Notes: generated by a model from the sequence alone, not told the origin. Shown: positions 44,310 through 52,349, counted from the stretch's first letter. The stretch: DNA of 63,973 nucleotides from DATILL01 sp035476575 (GCA_035476575.1 DATILL010000134.1:1-63973), one strand, 5' to 3'. Numbers and translations: made by a program.

Positions 44310-45323
44310 ATGGCGATGGAGGAGATCCAAGATCCCCTGGCGCAAGTGCTACGGGGAGGCGTAACTCTCGACGCACTTAAGGCCGCCGTTGACGACTCCG
44401 GTTACTTATTGCAAACGACCGTAGCAGAGTTGCTGGCGGATGACTTCGTGATTCAGCCCGAGTGGGGCTACCGCGATCGCGTAACGGGCGACATGAGGAC
44501 TATCGACCTTCTGGCGGTCCGAGAACTCCGTATTGTCAAATCCAGTAAGTCTCGAGTCCGAGCGCATCTGGTTCTAATCCTTGAGTGCAAGCAGTCTGAA
44601 CTGCCTTACGTTTTCTTCAGGGATAGGCGAAGCTTCGTCCCCGCCTTCCCAACGGTATGCGGGCTGCGACGTAATCGGATCGTGGTCAAGACAGACGACG
44701 ATCGATCCGTCTGGTCATACAGCCCACTTCAGGCTCTGGAGTTGGACCTTGTCCCGTTCGTCGTGGAGCCGCCAGGTTGTTCCGTGCTTGCGCGCGTCGC
44801 CCGACGAGGACAAACCCTGGAGTTGACCGGAACTGACGCCTACCAACGGTTGGTCATGCCGCTCATGAGTGCTGTCGCCCACTTCAAGAAGGCAAGCCGA
44901 CCACCCAAGACTGCATTCTGGTTCGATGCGTACCTTGTCGTTCCTGTGGCTGTCCTCGCCGCCCCCATGGCGGCAGCGAAGGTCGTTGGAGACCAGACCG
45001 AACTCGAACTGACGAAATGGGAACGCCTGTATCGCCACGAACCACATGGGTCCAGAGGATTCTCCGGTCATCTTGGCCAACTCAAGGTCATCGATGCAGT
45101 CCATCATGAGTTCTTTTCAACCTACCTGAGAGATCACTTGCTTCCGTACTCTCAGCGATTCGGTGACCTTGCTCTAAAACACAATCACGAGCTGGCGACG
45201 GGGAAGGCGTTTGCGAGCGGGTTGGGTAGAAATTCGGCCAATATCGAATCACGAATGAAGCCCCGAAGCGTCGTGGTTGGCCCTCCCGCGCGACTTCCAC
45301 CAAAGAAACGCGGGAAGCTCTAA
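44310..45323 (+). CDS. PD-(D/E)XK nuclease-like protein of the msrA island
   Basis: The 337-residue protein has no named family that I recognise. Residues about 45-95 show the order expected of a PD-(D/E)XK nuclease core: VIQPEWGYRD, then TIDLLAVREL (Asp), then HLVLILECKQS (Glu-x-Lys), followed by LPYVFFRD. The C-terminal half contains FWFDAYLVVPVAVLAAP and a basic end (PPKKRGKL). It starts 9 bases after the msrA stop and is the only gene in the island. Codon use is less GC-rich than its neighbours, which suggests transfer. A defence or restriction role is plausible but unproven. Confidence 0.7.
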   Translation: MAMEEIQDPLAQVLRGGVTLDALKAAVDDSGYLLQTTVAELLADDFVIQPEWGYRDRVTGDMRTIDLLAVRELRIVKSSKSRVRAHLVLILECKQSELPYVFFRDRRSFVPAFPTVCGLRRNRIVVKTDDDRSVWSYSPLQALELDLVPFVVEPPGCSVLARVARRGQTLELTGTDAYQRLVMPLMSAVAHFKKASRPPKTAFWFDAYLVVPVAVLAAPMAAAKVVGDQTELELTKWERLYRHEPHGSRGFSGHLGQLKVIDAVHHEFFSTYLRDHLLPYSQRFGDLALKHNHELATGKAFASGLGRNSANIESRMKPRSVVVGPPARLPPKKRGKL

Positions 45324-45425
45324 GGCTGCCATGTAAGTAATACCGAGGTCGTTCGACGCCAAGTTCATTTGCGTCCATCAGTCGCTGATAGTCGGCTTGT
45401 TAAGGGGTGACCTGATGTAACGGCG

Positions 45426-45550
45426 ACCACCAGCAGTACCTCGCGAAGAATCCCAACGGCTACTGCGGCCTCGGCGGCACGGGTGTGTCCTGCCCCGTTG
45501 GCCTGTTCGCGAAGACCGACGAGGCAGCCGGGGAGCCGGTCGAGTCCTAA
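45426..45550 (+). pseudogene. Displaced original msrA 3' end (right direct repeat)
   Basis: The first 85 bases repeat msrA 44176-44260 with two mismatches. The frame then continues as KTDEAAGEPVES to a TAA at 45548-45550. This is a natural MsrA C-terminus without its 5' portion, so it is best read as the ancestral gene end cut off by the island. It has no start codon of its own. Confidence 0.85.
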
Positions 45551-45625
45551 CCAGCCTCGTCGGGTAGCGAGTGCTTCGACCTACGGTGGCGACCCGTCCG
45601 GCAGAATCGTGGGAGGGAGGTCTCC

Positions 45626-45930
45626 GTGCATGAGTTGGTCGCGAGCAGGCTTGCGCAGATCGAAGCGCTCTGCCGGACACTGGGTGTACGCCGTCTCGAC
45701 CTGTTCGGGTCCGCCGCCGAGGGCGCGTTCGACGTTGAGGCCAGCGACGTGGACGTCCTTGCCGAGTTTGCTGACGGTCCTGGCTTCGACCACTTTGGTA
45801 CCTACTTCGCCCTGAAGGAGGACTGGAGCAAATCCTCGGCCGGCCGGTCGACGTCGTGACCGCGACCAGCATCCGGAATCCCTACTTCCGCGAGCAGGTC
45901 ATGCGGACCCGGGAGCCGCTATGCCGCCTG
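45626..45930 (+). pseudogene. mntA: MntA-type nucleotidyltransferase antitoxin, frameshifted
   Basis: From ATG or GTG near 45626 the frame encodes a minimal nucleotidyltransferase: LDLFGSAAEGAFD, then SDVDVLAEF with the paired aspartates. Near 45820 the frame changes: GLEQILGRPVDVVTATSI and RNPYFREQVMRTREPL continue in another frame to about 45930. In intact systems MntA adenylylates and neutralises the HEPN toxin HepT. The adjacent hepT remnant supports the identification. Confidence 0.75.
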
Positions 45931-46290
45931 ACCGGCGGAAGTACCTCTGGGACGCGCTGCTGCCCGCAGCCGAGCTGCTGTTCGAGTTCAGCGCGGGCAG
46001 GTCGTCCGAGGACTACCGGCCGACCCCATGCTGCGCTCAGCCGTCGAGCGCCAGTTCTAGATCATCGGTGAAGCACTCAACCAACTCTCCAAGGTCGACG
46101 CACACCTCGCCGCGGGTACCCCTGATCTGCTACGAATCGTAGCATTTCGCAACATCCTGATACACGGCTACGCGATCGTGGATGACGCGCTTGCCTGGCA
46201 AGTCCTCACGGAGAAGCTACCGGTCCTTGCCAAACGCTCGAGAAACTACTCGAAGCCGATACTACGGGTATCGAGGACGGATCGTGGTAG
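45921..46290 (+). pseudogene. hepT: HepT-type HEPN toxin, degenerate
   Basis: ATG 45921 opens MPPDRRKYLWDALLPAAELL. Three lesions follow. A shift near 46027 moves to the frame MLRSAVERQF, an internal TAG (46058-46060) interrupts IIGEALNQLSKVDAHLAAG, and another shift near 46230 leads to LEKLLEADTTGIEDGSW and a stop at 46288. The HEPN RNase motif RNILIHGY (R-x4-6-H) is still readable near 46148. The pair hepT-mntA is clearly dead. Confidence 0.75.
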
Positions 46291-46347
46291 TTCGGACGCG
46301 CAGCTCTCGAGGCGCTGGCTGCGCATCATGGGCGAAGGGGTAGCGCG

Positions 46348-46542
46348 GTGGTGATGGAGGAGTTCGTCACAGTGGCGACGGCGGCCGGGTCCGCCCTCGT
46401 GGGGGCGATGGCCACCAACGCGTGGCAGAACGCCAGGACACGGTTGCCGATCTGGCAGACTCGACTACAGGACTGGCTCACGGAGCACATCCACTACAGC
46501 GGCTACATCGTGCTGTCGGACGCGCCGGGTCGGCGGCGATGA
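46348..46542 (+). CDS. Short fragment with a common actinobacterial effector N-terminus
   Basis: A 64-residue frame begins MVMEEFVTVATAAGSALVGA and continues MATNAWQNARTR. This resembles the N-terminal membrane-like helix plus WxxAR segment found at the start of larger signalling or conflict-system proteins in streptomycetes. The rest of any such protein is absent, so it is probably a truncated remnant rather than a functional gene. Confidence 0.35.
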   Translation: MVMEEFVTVATAAGSALVGAMATNAWQNARTRLPIWQTRLQDWLTEHIHYSGYIVLSDAPGRRR

Positions 46543-46665
46543 CCCCTGCGGTGACCCTCGGGCGCATTACGGCGCATTCACCCGGGGCTCTCGCCGTCCC
46601 ACCAGATAAGGTGGAAGGTCCGCGCAACGTCGTGTCCGCTTCTCCCGTACGGGGGCTGGTCAAGC

Positions 46666-47232
46666 ATGTCGGCGAACCTCGAACGGGCAGTGAATCTTGG
46701 GCCGACGATACCCGGGCGCGAGCCCGAATGGCCGGAGACGCTCGACGTACCCGCGCTTCTGGCGCACGGTTGGGAGCCCACGCCGTTCCGGGAGTTCGTG
46801 CTCAAGATCCATAGCAGGTGCGACCTCGCATGCGACCACTGCTATATGTACAAGCTGGCGGACAAGACCTGGCGGTCTCGGCCGGTCCGGATGCCGCCGG
46901 CCGTTGTGGCGCAGACCGCGACCCGCATCGTCGAACACGTCCACGCCCACGGGCTGACCCGGGTCACATTGATCATGCACGGCGGCGAGCTGCTGCTCGC
47001 CGGACCCGAGCTGATCGCTCACCTGGTGACCTCCGTCCGGGACGCGGCCGGTTCCGGGGTGCGGGTCGACGTCAGCCTGCAGACTAACGGCATCGGTCTG
47101 GACGATGAGTACCTGCGGCTCTTCGACGGCCTTGGCGTCCAGGTGGGGGTAAGCGTCGACGGCGACGCGACGGCGCCGATGATTGACCTGCTGCTGCCGC
47201 ACGGCACCTGGACGTCTCCGCCGCCGGAGCGG
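46666..47232 (+). pseudogene. fxsB: FxsB-type radical SAM peptide maturase, internally deleted
   Basis: From ATG 46666 the product shows FREFVLKIHSRCDLACDHCY with the CxxxCxxC [4Fe-4S] motif near residue 50, the YMYKLADKTWRSRP segment and LIMHGGELLLAGP, typical of the FxsB/SPASM cyclophane-forming maturases. At SVDGDATA the frame jumps to PMIDLLLPHGTWTSPPP, losing roughly 60 residues. After about 47232 the family similarity ends, so the C-terminal half with the auxiliary cluster domain is missing. The frame stays open by chance into the fxsA-like gene. Inactive as a maturase. Confidence 0.75.
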
Positions 47233-47382
47233 CTCCCCGGTCACCCCACTGCGGAGGTGTGTATCTGTGCCAGGTCATGCGTCCTCGGAACCTTGAGCGC
47301 TCGGTCACTGGGCTTGGGGTCGCTGGGGCTGCACGGACCGGACCAGCAGCCATGCATGCCAAGACGACACCAAGGAGCGCAT

Positions 47383-47556
47383 GTGAGTGACAACACAACT
47401 GGGCATGACGACGGGTTGATCGACGTCAGTGAGCTTACGTTGCGCCAACTGGCGGACGAGGTCGACGAGTCGAGCCTTACCCATACGCTACGCCAGATAC
47501 TCAACTCCAGTGAGGGGGACGGCGGCGAGATTGCCGGCTGGTCCGCCCGTCTGTGA
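47383..47556 (+). CDS. fxsA: FXSXX-type RiPP precursor peptide
   Basis: GTG 47383 is preceded by AAGGAG at a good distance and opens a 57-residue frame. The sequence DVSELTLRQLADEVDESSL followed by THTLRQIL is the leader pattern of FxsA precursors. The C-terminus ends GWSARL, where intact family members end in an FxSxx motif such as GFxSxx; here Trp replaces Phe and the serine is displaced by one. The only maturase nearby is broken, so modification would need an enzyme encoded elsewhere. Confidence 0.6.
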   Translation: MSDNTTGHDDGLIDVSELTLRQLADEVDESSLTHTLRQILNSSEGDGGEIAGWSARL

Positions 47557-47690
47557 CGGCGGCCGGTTGATCTGAACCATTTGCCGAATGCCATGCGACG
47601 ACATCTCCTGTGTGCGCACTGTCATGCTCTCAGCGGCTTTGGCGTTAGCGTGGTAAGGCACGTCAACAGGCGGCGGGTGGGCGCACTGTC

Positions 47691-47935
47691 ATGACGGCCC
47701 ACACCCCGAGCAACGGCGTCGACGGACGTCCCTACGTCGGTTCCCGGCTCTATCGGATCGAGGACGGCGACCGGTTCTACGGACGGTCCACCGAGTCCCG
47801 TGACCTCGCCGAGTTCTGGCGGGCGAACCGTCTCACCGTGCTCCATGGGGCCTCCGGAGCCGGGAAGACCTCGCTGCTGCTGGCCGGAGTGGTTCCGCTG
47901 CTGGACCGGGAGTCCGCCGAGATCCTGCCACTCGG
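47691..47935 (+). pseudogene. N-terminal fragment of an nSTAND-type NTPase
   Basis: ATG 47691 opens a frame with YVGSRLYRIEDGDRFYGR, then RLTVLHGASGAGKTSLLLAG (Walker A) and VVPLLDRESAEILPLG. This is the start of a STAND NTPase, a class of large sensors in conflict and signalling systems. Past about 47935 the frame is meaningless: the sequence is a piece of an oppositely oriented gene. Only about 80 residues of the NTPase remain. Confidence 0.65.
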
Positions 47936-47944
47936 CTGCCAACG

Positions 47945-48255
47945 CAAGCGTGTGGGCGGCTTCGGCCACCGTTTCCCCCGACAGCAGCGCGACGCACGAC
48001 GCATGCAGCCCAGCGGAGGTCGCATGTCGCCGGATCGTGGCGAGCCTGACGTCCAGCCTTCAGTTGGGTGACCGCGCCGAGCAGGTCAAGGTACGCCTGC
48101 CGGCGTGCCTGCTCCCGCTGGTCCGCTCGCTGCCGACGGGCTAGGACATCCTCGCGGCGGGCATTGAACCTTTGGGTCAATGCGACTCCGCCGAGGCCCC
48201 CGAGGAGCGCTCCAGTCGTTGAGATCGCGGTCGCGACCACGGAAAAGTCGGTCAT
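47945..48255 (-). pseudogene. Truncated and frameshifted hypothetical membrane-anchored protein
   Basis: The minus-strand ATG at 48255 opens MTDFSVVATAISTTGALLGG, then LGGVALTQRFNARREDVLAR and RQAYLDLLGAVTQLKA. This is an N-terminal helix plus charged coiled coil seen in many short Streptomyces hypothetical proteins. A frame change near 48060 leads to LATIRRHATSAGLHASCVAL and AEAAHTLALAAEWQ. The remnant joins the NTPase fragment at about 47940. Confidence 0.5.
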
Positions 48256-48326
48256 GAGGGAGTCTGCGTGTTGCAGACATATAAGTCAGTGCGGCGAGGA
48301 CGTTGTTGAGGTGACGCAGCGTGCCC

Positions 48327-50624
48327 TCAGCCGGCGGTCAACGACCTGACGGCGGCGACGGCGGCCTGGCCGAGGCTGATGCCGGCGTCGTTCGGTGGCA
48401 CCTGGCCGTGCACGAGCACCCGGAAGCCAGCCGCGCCGAGCCGGTCGACGCACCGACGTAGCAGCAGCACATTCTGGAAGACCCCGCCCGACAACGCCAC
48501 GACCGCCACCCCGTGCGCCGACCGGATCCGTTCGCACCCCGCCAGCACCGCGTCGCCCAGCCCGTTGTGGAAACGCGCCGCGACGGTCGGCACCTCGACC
48601 CCGCGCCCCAAATCCTCCACCACCGCCCGGACCAGATCGCCGCCACGCACCCGGAACGGCGGCCCGTCCACCAGCCCCGCCGGATAGGAGCCAGCCTCCA
48701 GCGGGTCGGCCCGCTGCTCCATCTCGATCGCGGCCTGGCCCTCGTAGTTGATCGTGTCCCGCACCCCGAGCAGCGCGGCCACCGCGTCGAAGAGCCGCCC
48801 GGCGCTGGAGGTGAGGGGCGAGTTCACCCCGGCCCGGGCGACCGACAGCACGGTCCGCCACTGGTCCACGTGCCGGCCCAGCACGGCCACGTCCGGCAGG
48901 TCGTCGCCGTACACACTGTCTAGGTAGGACAGTGCCATCCGCCACGGCTGGCGGATCGCCGCCGTACCGCCGGGCAGCGGCACCTGGTCGAGATGGCCGA
49001 GCCGGGTGAACCCGGTCAGGTCGGCGAGCAGGAACTCGCCACCCCAGATCGTCCCGTCCAGCCCGAAGCCGGTGCCATCCAGCGCCACCCCGATCACCGG
49101 TCCGATCTCTGCCGGGTCCACGCCGTTGTCCGCGAGGCAGGACGCGATATGCGCGTGATGGTGCTGGACGCCGACCAGCTTCAGCTCGCCTTCCACCTCG
49201 GCCCGGTCCCGGGCGTACTTGCTGGACAGGTACTCCGGGTGCAGGTCATGCGCCACCGTCGCGGGCACGATGTCGAACAACCGTCCCAGATGCTCGATGC
49301 CGGTGGTGAACGAGTGCAGCGTCTCGGCGTTCTCCAGGTCGCCGATGTGGTGCGAGACGAAGGCGTGCTGCCCCCGGGCCAGGCAGAAGGTGCTCTTCAG
49401 CTCCGCGCCGCAGGCCAGGATCGGCCGCCGCGCCGGCACCGGCAGCCGCACCGGCTGCGGCGCGTACCCGCGCGACCGCCGTACCGGCAGCTCCGCGCCG
49501 CGGAACGTGCGCACCACCGAGTCGTCGGTTCGCATATGGATCGGCCGGTCGTGGGTGAGGTAGTAGTCGGCGATGCTGGCCAGCCGGTCCCGGGCCTCGC
49601 CGTCGAGGTAGGCGATCGGTTCGTCCGAGACGTTACCGCTGGTCAGCACGAACGGCGACCCGAGCGCGGCGGCCAGCAGGTGGTGGATCGGCGTGTACGG
49701 CAGCAGCAGCCCGATGTCCCGGTTGCCCGGCGCCACCGCGCTGGCCAGGACGCCCCCGGGCCGCCGTGGCAGCAGCAAGATCGGCCGACGGGTCCCGGTG
49801 AGCACCTCAGCGGCCGTGTCGTCGACGATGCAGAGCCGGCCAGCCGCGGCCAGATCCGGCACCATCACCGCGAACGGCTTGTCCTCCCGGTGCTTGCGCG
49901 CCCGCAGGGCGGAGACCGCCGGCTCGGACTCGGCGTCGGCAGCCAGATGGTATCCACCCAGGCCCTTGACCGCGACCACCTTGCCGGCCCGGAGCAGCCC
50001 GATGGTCGCCTCGATCGGGTCGCTGGGCACCGGCCGGCCGGCCGGATCCGTCAGCCGCAGCGACGGGCCGCAGTCCGCGCAGCACACCGGCTGGGCGTGG
50101 TACCGCCGGTCGGCCGGGTCGTGGTACTCCTTCTCGCAGGCTGGGCAGAGAGGGAAGTCGGCCATCGTGGTCTTCGGCCGGTCGTACGGTACGTCCCGGA
50201 TGATGCTGAACCGTGGTCCGCAGTTGGTGCAGTTGACGAAGGGGTAGTGGTACCGCCGGTCGGCCGGGTCGAACAGCTCCCGCAGGCAGTCCGCGCAGGT
50301 CGCCGTGTCGGGCGAGATCAGCGCCTGCCGGTCGCCGCCCTCCTCGCTCGGCACGATGTCGAACTCCGTCCCGCCGGTCGGCGTGAGCTCCCTGGTCTCC
50401 ACCCGCTCGATCATCGCCAGCGGCGGCGCCTCCCGGGTCAGCGCCGCCAGGAACCCGGCGACCGCGGCCGGGTCGCCCTCGATCTCGCAGAACACGCCGC
50501 GAGCGTCGTTGCCGACCAGGCCGGCCAGCGCGAACCGCCTGGCCAGCGCGTGCGCGAACGGCCGGAAGCCGACGCCCTGGACGATGCCCTCGACCCGGAT
50601 CCCTGTCCGCACCCTGCTGGTCAC
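48327..50624 (-). CDS. hypF: [NiFe]-hydrogenase maturation carbamoyltransferase HypF
   Basis: HypF uses carbamoyl phosphate and ATP to carbamoylate the C-terminal Cys of HypE, the first step of cyanide ligand synthesis. The 765-residue protein has an acylphosphatase domain (about 5-90: VEGIVQGVGFRPF), two zinc fingers of the Cx2Cx18Cx2C type (about 110-180: CADCLRELFD, CPACEKEYHDP, CCADCGPS), a YrdC-like domain and a C-terminal Kae1-like domain with VALDGTGFGLDG. GTG 50624 is preceded by GAGAGGAC. It is divergent from the hydrogenase operon, with a 150-base shared upstream region. Confidence 0.95.
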   Translation of the reverse strand: MTSRVRTGIRVEGIVQGVGFRPFAHALARRFALAGLVGNDARGVFCEIEGDPAAVAGFLAALTREAPPLAMIERVETRELTPTGGTEFDIVPSEEGGDRQALISPDTATCADCLRELFDPADRRYHYPFVNCTNCGPRFSIIRDVPYDRPKTTMADFPLCPACEKEYHDPADRRYHAQPVCCADCGPSLRLTDPAGRPVPSDPIEATIGLLRAGKVVAVKGLGGYHLAADAESEPAVSALRARKHREDKPFAVMVPDLAAAGRLCIVDDTAAEVLTGTRRPILLLPRRPGGVLASAVAPGNRDIGLLLPYTPIHHLLAAALGSPFVLTSGNVSDEPIAYLDGEARDRLASIADYYLTHDRPIHMRTDDSVVRTFRGAELPVRRSRGYAPQPVRLPVPARRPILACGAELKSTFCLARGQHAFVSHHIGDLENAETLHSFTTGIEHLGRLFDIVPATVAHDLHPEYLSSKYARDRAEVEGELKLVGVQHHHAHIASCLADNGVDPAEIGPVIGVALDGTGFGLDGTIWGGEFLLADLTGFTRLGHLDQVPLPGGTAAIRQPWRMALSYLDSVYGDDLPDVAVLGRHVDQWRTVLSVARAGVNSPLTSSAGRLFDAVAALLGVRDTINYEGQAAIEMEQRADPLEAGSYPAGLVDGPPFRVRGGDLVRAVVEDLGRGVEVPTVAARFHNGLGDAVLAGCERIRSAHGVAVVALSGGVFQNVLLLRRCVDRLGAAGFRVLVHGQVPPNDAGISLGQAAVAAVRSLTAG

Positions 50625-50774
50625 GCTGTCCTCTCGCTGCCGATCACACGGGGGATTGTCGGACATGCAAGCCCAGCGATCCACCTTCGGGCCACTTGTG
50701 CTGGGTGCCGTCCGGGTGGATGATCCCCGATGTCGGGCCAGGCGTCAGGGTTGACGTCAGGAAGGCGCGTGTCC

Positions 50775-51395
50775 ATGGCACAGCTGGTCGACGGAGTCCA
50801 GGCCGTCGGTGAGTGTTTAGTCCGCCGTGATCAAGCAGGGATCCTCCTCGCGGAGGAGGCCGAGCGCGTAGCCCGGGCCTGCCATGACATGGCGATGCGG
50901 TTTCACCGAGGCGGCACGCTGATGGTCTTCGGCAACGGAGGCGCCTCCACTGATGCTCAGCACGTGTCGGTGGAGTTCGTCCACCCTGTCATCGTCGGCA
51001 AGCGTGCGCTGCCGTCGATCTCGTTGACCAACGATGTGGCCACGCTGACCGGCGTTGCGCTGCGTGAGGGCTTTGGCCAGGTCTTCGCGCACCAGATCCG
51101 CCGGCTGGCCAGGCCGTGGGACATCGCGCTGGGGTTGTCCTCCGATGGGCTTTGTGAGAACGTGCTGCGCGGCCTTGAGGAGGCGAAGGTGCGAGGGCTG
51201 CTGACCGTAGCCCTCGTCGGAGGGGACGGCGGACCTATCGCCGCCAGTCCCGCGGTTGACCACGTGTTGTTCGCTCGGTCGGCGGACCCACATGTGGTCA
51301 AGGAAGTCCACGTCACGATTTACCACATCTTGTGGGAGTTGGTGCACGTGTTCTTCGAGCAGCCGGGCCTGCTCGGTCCGGAGGTCTTAGCATGA
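50775..51395 (+). CDS. SIS-domain (GmhA-like) isomerase, first copy
   Basis: The 206-residue protein has the sugar isomerase fold of phosphoheptose isomerases: LMVFGNGGASTDAQHVSVEF near residue 56 and the C-terminal HVTIYHILWELVH helix. Proteins annotated as phosphoheptose isomerase are a constant part of group 1h hydrogenase loci, where heptose synthesis makes no sense, so a role in hydrogenase maturation or regulation is inferred. ATG 50775 is chosen because GGAAGG ends 9 bases upstream. The substrate-loop segment LGLSSDGLCENVL differs from the second copy. It overlaps the HypC-like gene by 4 bases. Confidence 0.82.
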   Translation: MAQLVDGVQAVGECLVRRDQAGILLAEEAERVARACHDMAMRFHRGGTLMVFGNGGASTDAQHVSVEFVHPVIVGKRALPSISLTNDVATLTGVALREGFGQVFAHQIRRLARPWDIALGLSSDGLCENVLRGLEEAKVRGLLTVALVGGDGGPIAASPAVDHVLFARSADPHVVKEVHVTIYHILWELVHVFFEQPGLLGPEVLA

Positions 51396-51628
51396 ACGAG
51401 CCCGGTTCTGCTGCCGCAAGGCTCGTTCCGCAGTGCCACGCCGACGTGTGCATCACCTGCTCTGACGAAGCAGTTGCGGTACGCGTGGTGCGGTTGCTGG
51501 ATGGTGACCTCGCCCTGGTGGACACCGGGGTGGGAGTCGAGGAGGTCAGTGTGGCGCTCGTCGACGTGGAAGTCGGCGACACCATCTTGGTACACGCGAA
51601 GGAGGCCATCGCCGTGGTTCAACGGTGA
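51392..51628 (+). CDS. Noncanonical HypC/HupF-family protein
   Basis: A 78-residue protein with a HypC-like beta-barrel pattern (VVRLLDGDLALVDTGVGVEE, VSVALVDVEVGDTILVHAKE and AIAVVQR). Unlike true HypC it does not begin Met-Cys, so the essential iron-carrying Cys2 is absent; instead it has internal cysteines in CHADVCITCSDEA (near 15-23). A canonical hypC lies at 60614, so this is a second, divergent copy held between two SIS genes. It overlaps the first SIS gene by 4 bases. It may serve as an additional Fe-unit chaperone specific to this enzyme. Confidence 0.75.
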   Translation: MNEPGSAAARLVPQCHADVCITCSDEAVAVRVVRLLDGDLALVDTGVGVEEVSVALVDVEVGDTILVHAKEAIAVVQR

Positions 51629-51645
51629 CGGTCTGGGGGTAAGCC

Positions 51646-52338
51646 ATGGCCAACCATGGACGAGCCGGGAATCACACTGCTGACCTAGAGTCGTTGTACC
51701 CCTTCCTTTACGGACGGGAAGGGAACATCGACGCCGTGCTGGCGGAGGTTCGCCAGTCCACTGAGCGCAAGGCCGCCGAGATCGTGGCGCTCCGCCGTCA
51801 GGTTCTCGACCATTATGCGGACCAACTAGCTCAGTGTGCCGAGAAGATGGCTGCCGGGTTTGTCGCCGGCGGCAGGTTGTTCGCGTTCGGCAACGGCGGC
51901 AGCAGCACCGACGCCCAAGATGTGGTCAGCACTTTCCTCAACCCGCCGAGCACGATCGACGGCACAGCGCGACCGCTGCCCGCACTGTGCCTCACCAACG
52001 ACATCGCGGTCGTCACCGCGCTGTCGAACGATGTGGGGTTCGACGTGATATTTGCTCGCGAGCTCGCCGCGTCCGCCAGGGCCGGTGATATCGCTGTCGG
52101 ACTCTCTACCAGCGGTAACTCCGCGAACCTTGTCGCAGCCTTCGAGGAGGCGAGTCGGCGCGGCCTGATCACTGTCGGGCTGGCCGGGTACGACGGCGGC
52201 GCGATGGCTAGGTTGGACACCATTGACTATCTGTTTGTGGTCTCGTCAGCCTCGGTCCATCGCATACAAGAAGCGCAGACCACGATCTATCACGTGCTGT
52301 GGGAGCTGACGCAGCGAGCTCTCTTAGCCCAAGCATGA
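51646..52338 (+). CDS. SIS-domain (GmhA-like) isomerase, second copy
   Basis: The 230-residue protein has an N-terminal helical extension (about 1-60), then the SIS core with LFAFGNGGSSTDAQDVVSTF, AVGLSTSGNSANLVAAFEEA and the C-terminal TTIYHVLWELTQRAL. It is a paralogue of the first SIS protein but retains the STSGNS phosphate-binding loop, while copy one has SSDGLC there. The two could form a heteromer. It ends one ATGA overlap and 11 bases before the small-subunit gene. Confidence 0.82.
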   Translation: MANHGRAGNHTADLESLYPFLYGREGNIDAVLAEVRQSTERKAAEIVALRRQVLDHYADQLAQCAEKMAAGFVAGGRLFAFGNGGSSTDAQDVVSTFLNPPSTIDGTARPLPALCLTNDIAVVTALSNDVGFDVIFARELAASARAGDIAVGLSTSGNSANLVAAFEEASRRGLITVGLAGYDGGAMARLDTIDYLFVVSSASVHRIQEAQTTIYHVLWELTQRALLAQA

Positions 52339-52349
52339 GGAGAGGCGGG

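Larger units (their letters stand above)
44176..45425. mobile_element. 1.25-kb single-gene island in the msrA 3' end
   Basis: One copy of the 85-bp repeat plus the gene at 44310-45323 makes a 1250-base unit. It looks inserted within the 3' end of msrA and restores the reading frame with its own version of the last codons, the behaviour of integrative elements that target gene 3' ends. No integrase, transposase or tRNA is inside it. The base composition of the cargo gene is visibly less GC-rich than its surroundings. Confidence 0.7.

Noticed and set aside
44176..45510. The 85-bp repeats as part of a simple tandem msrA duplication
   Set aside because: The downstream copy starts abruptly within the gene, and the intervening DNA is unrelated to msrA and of different composition; insertion explains the data better.
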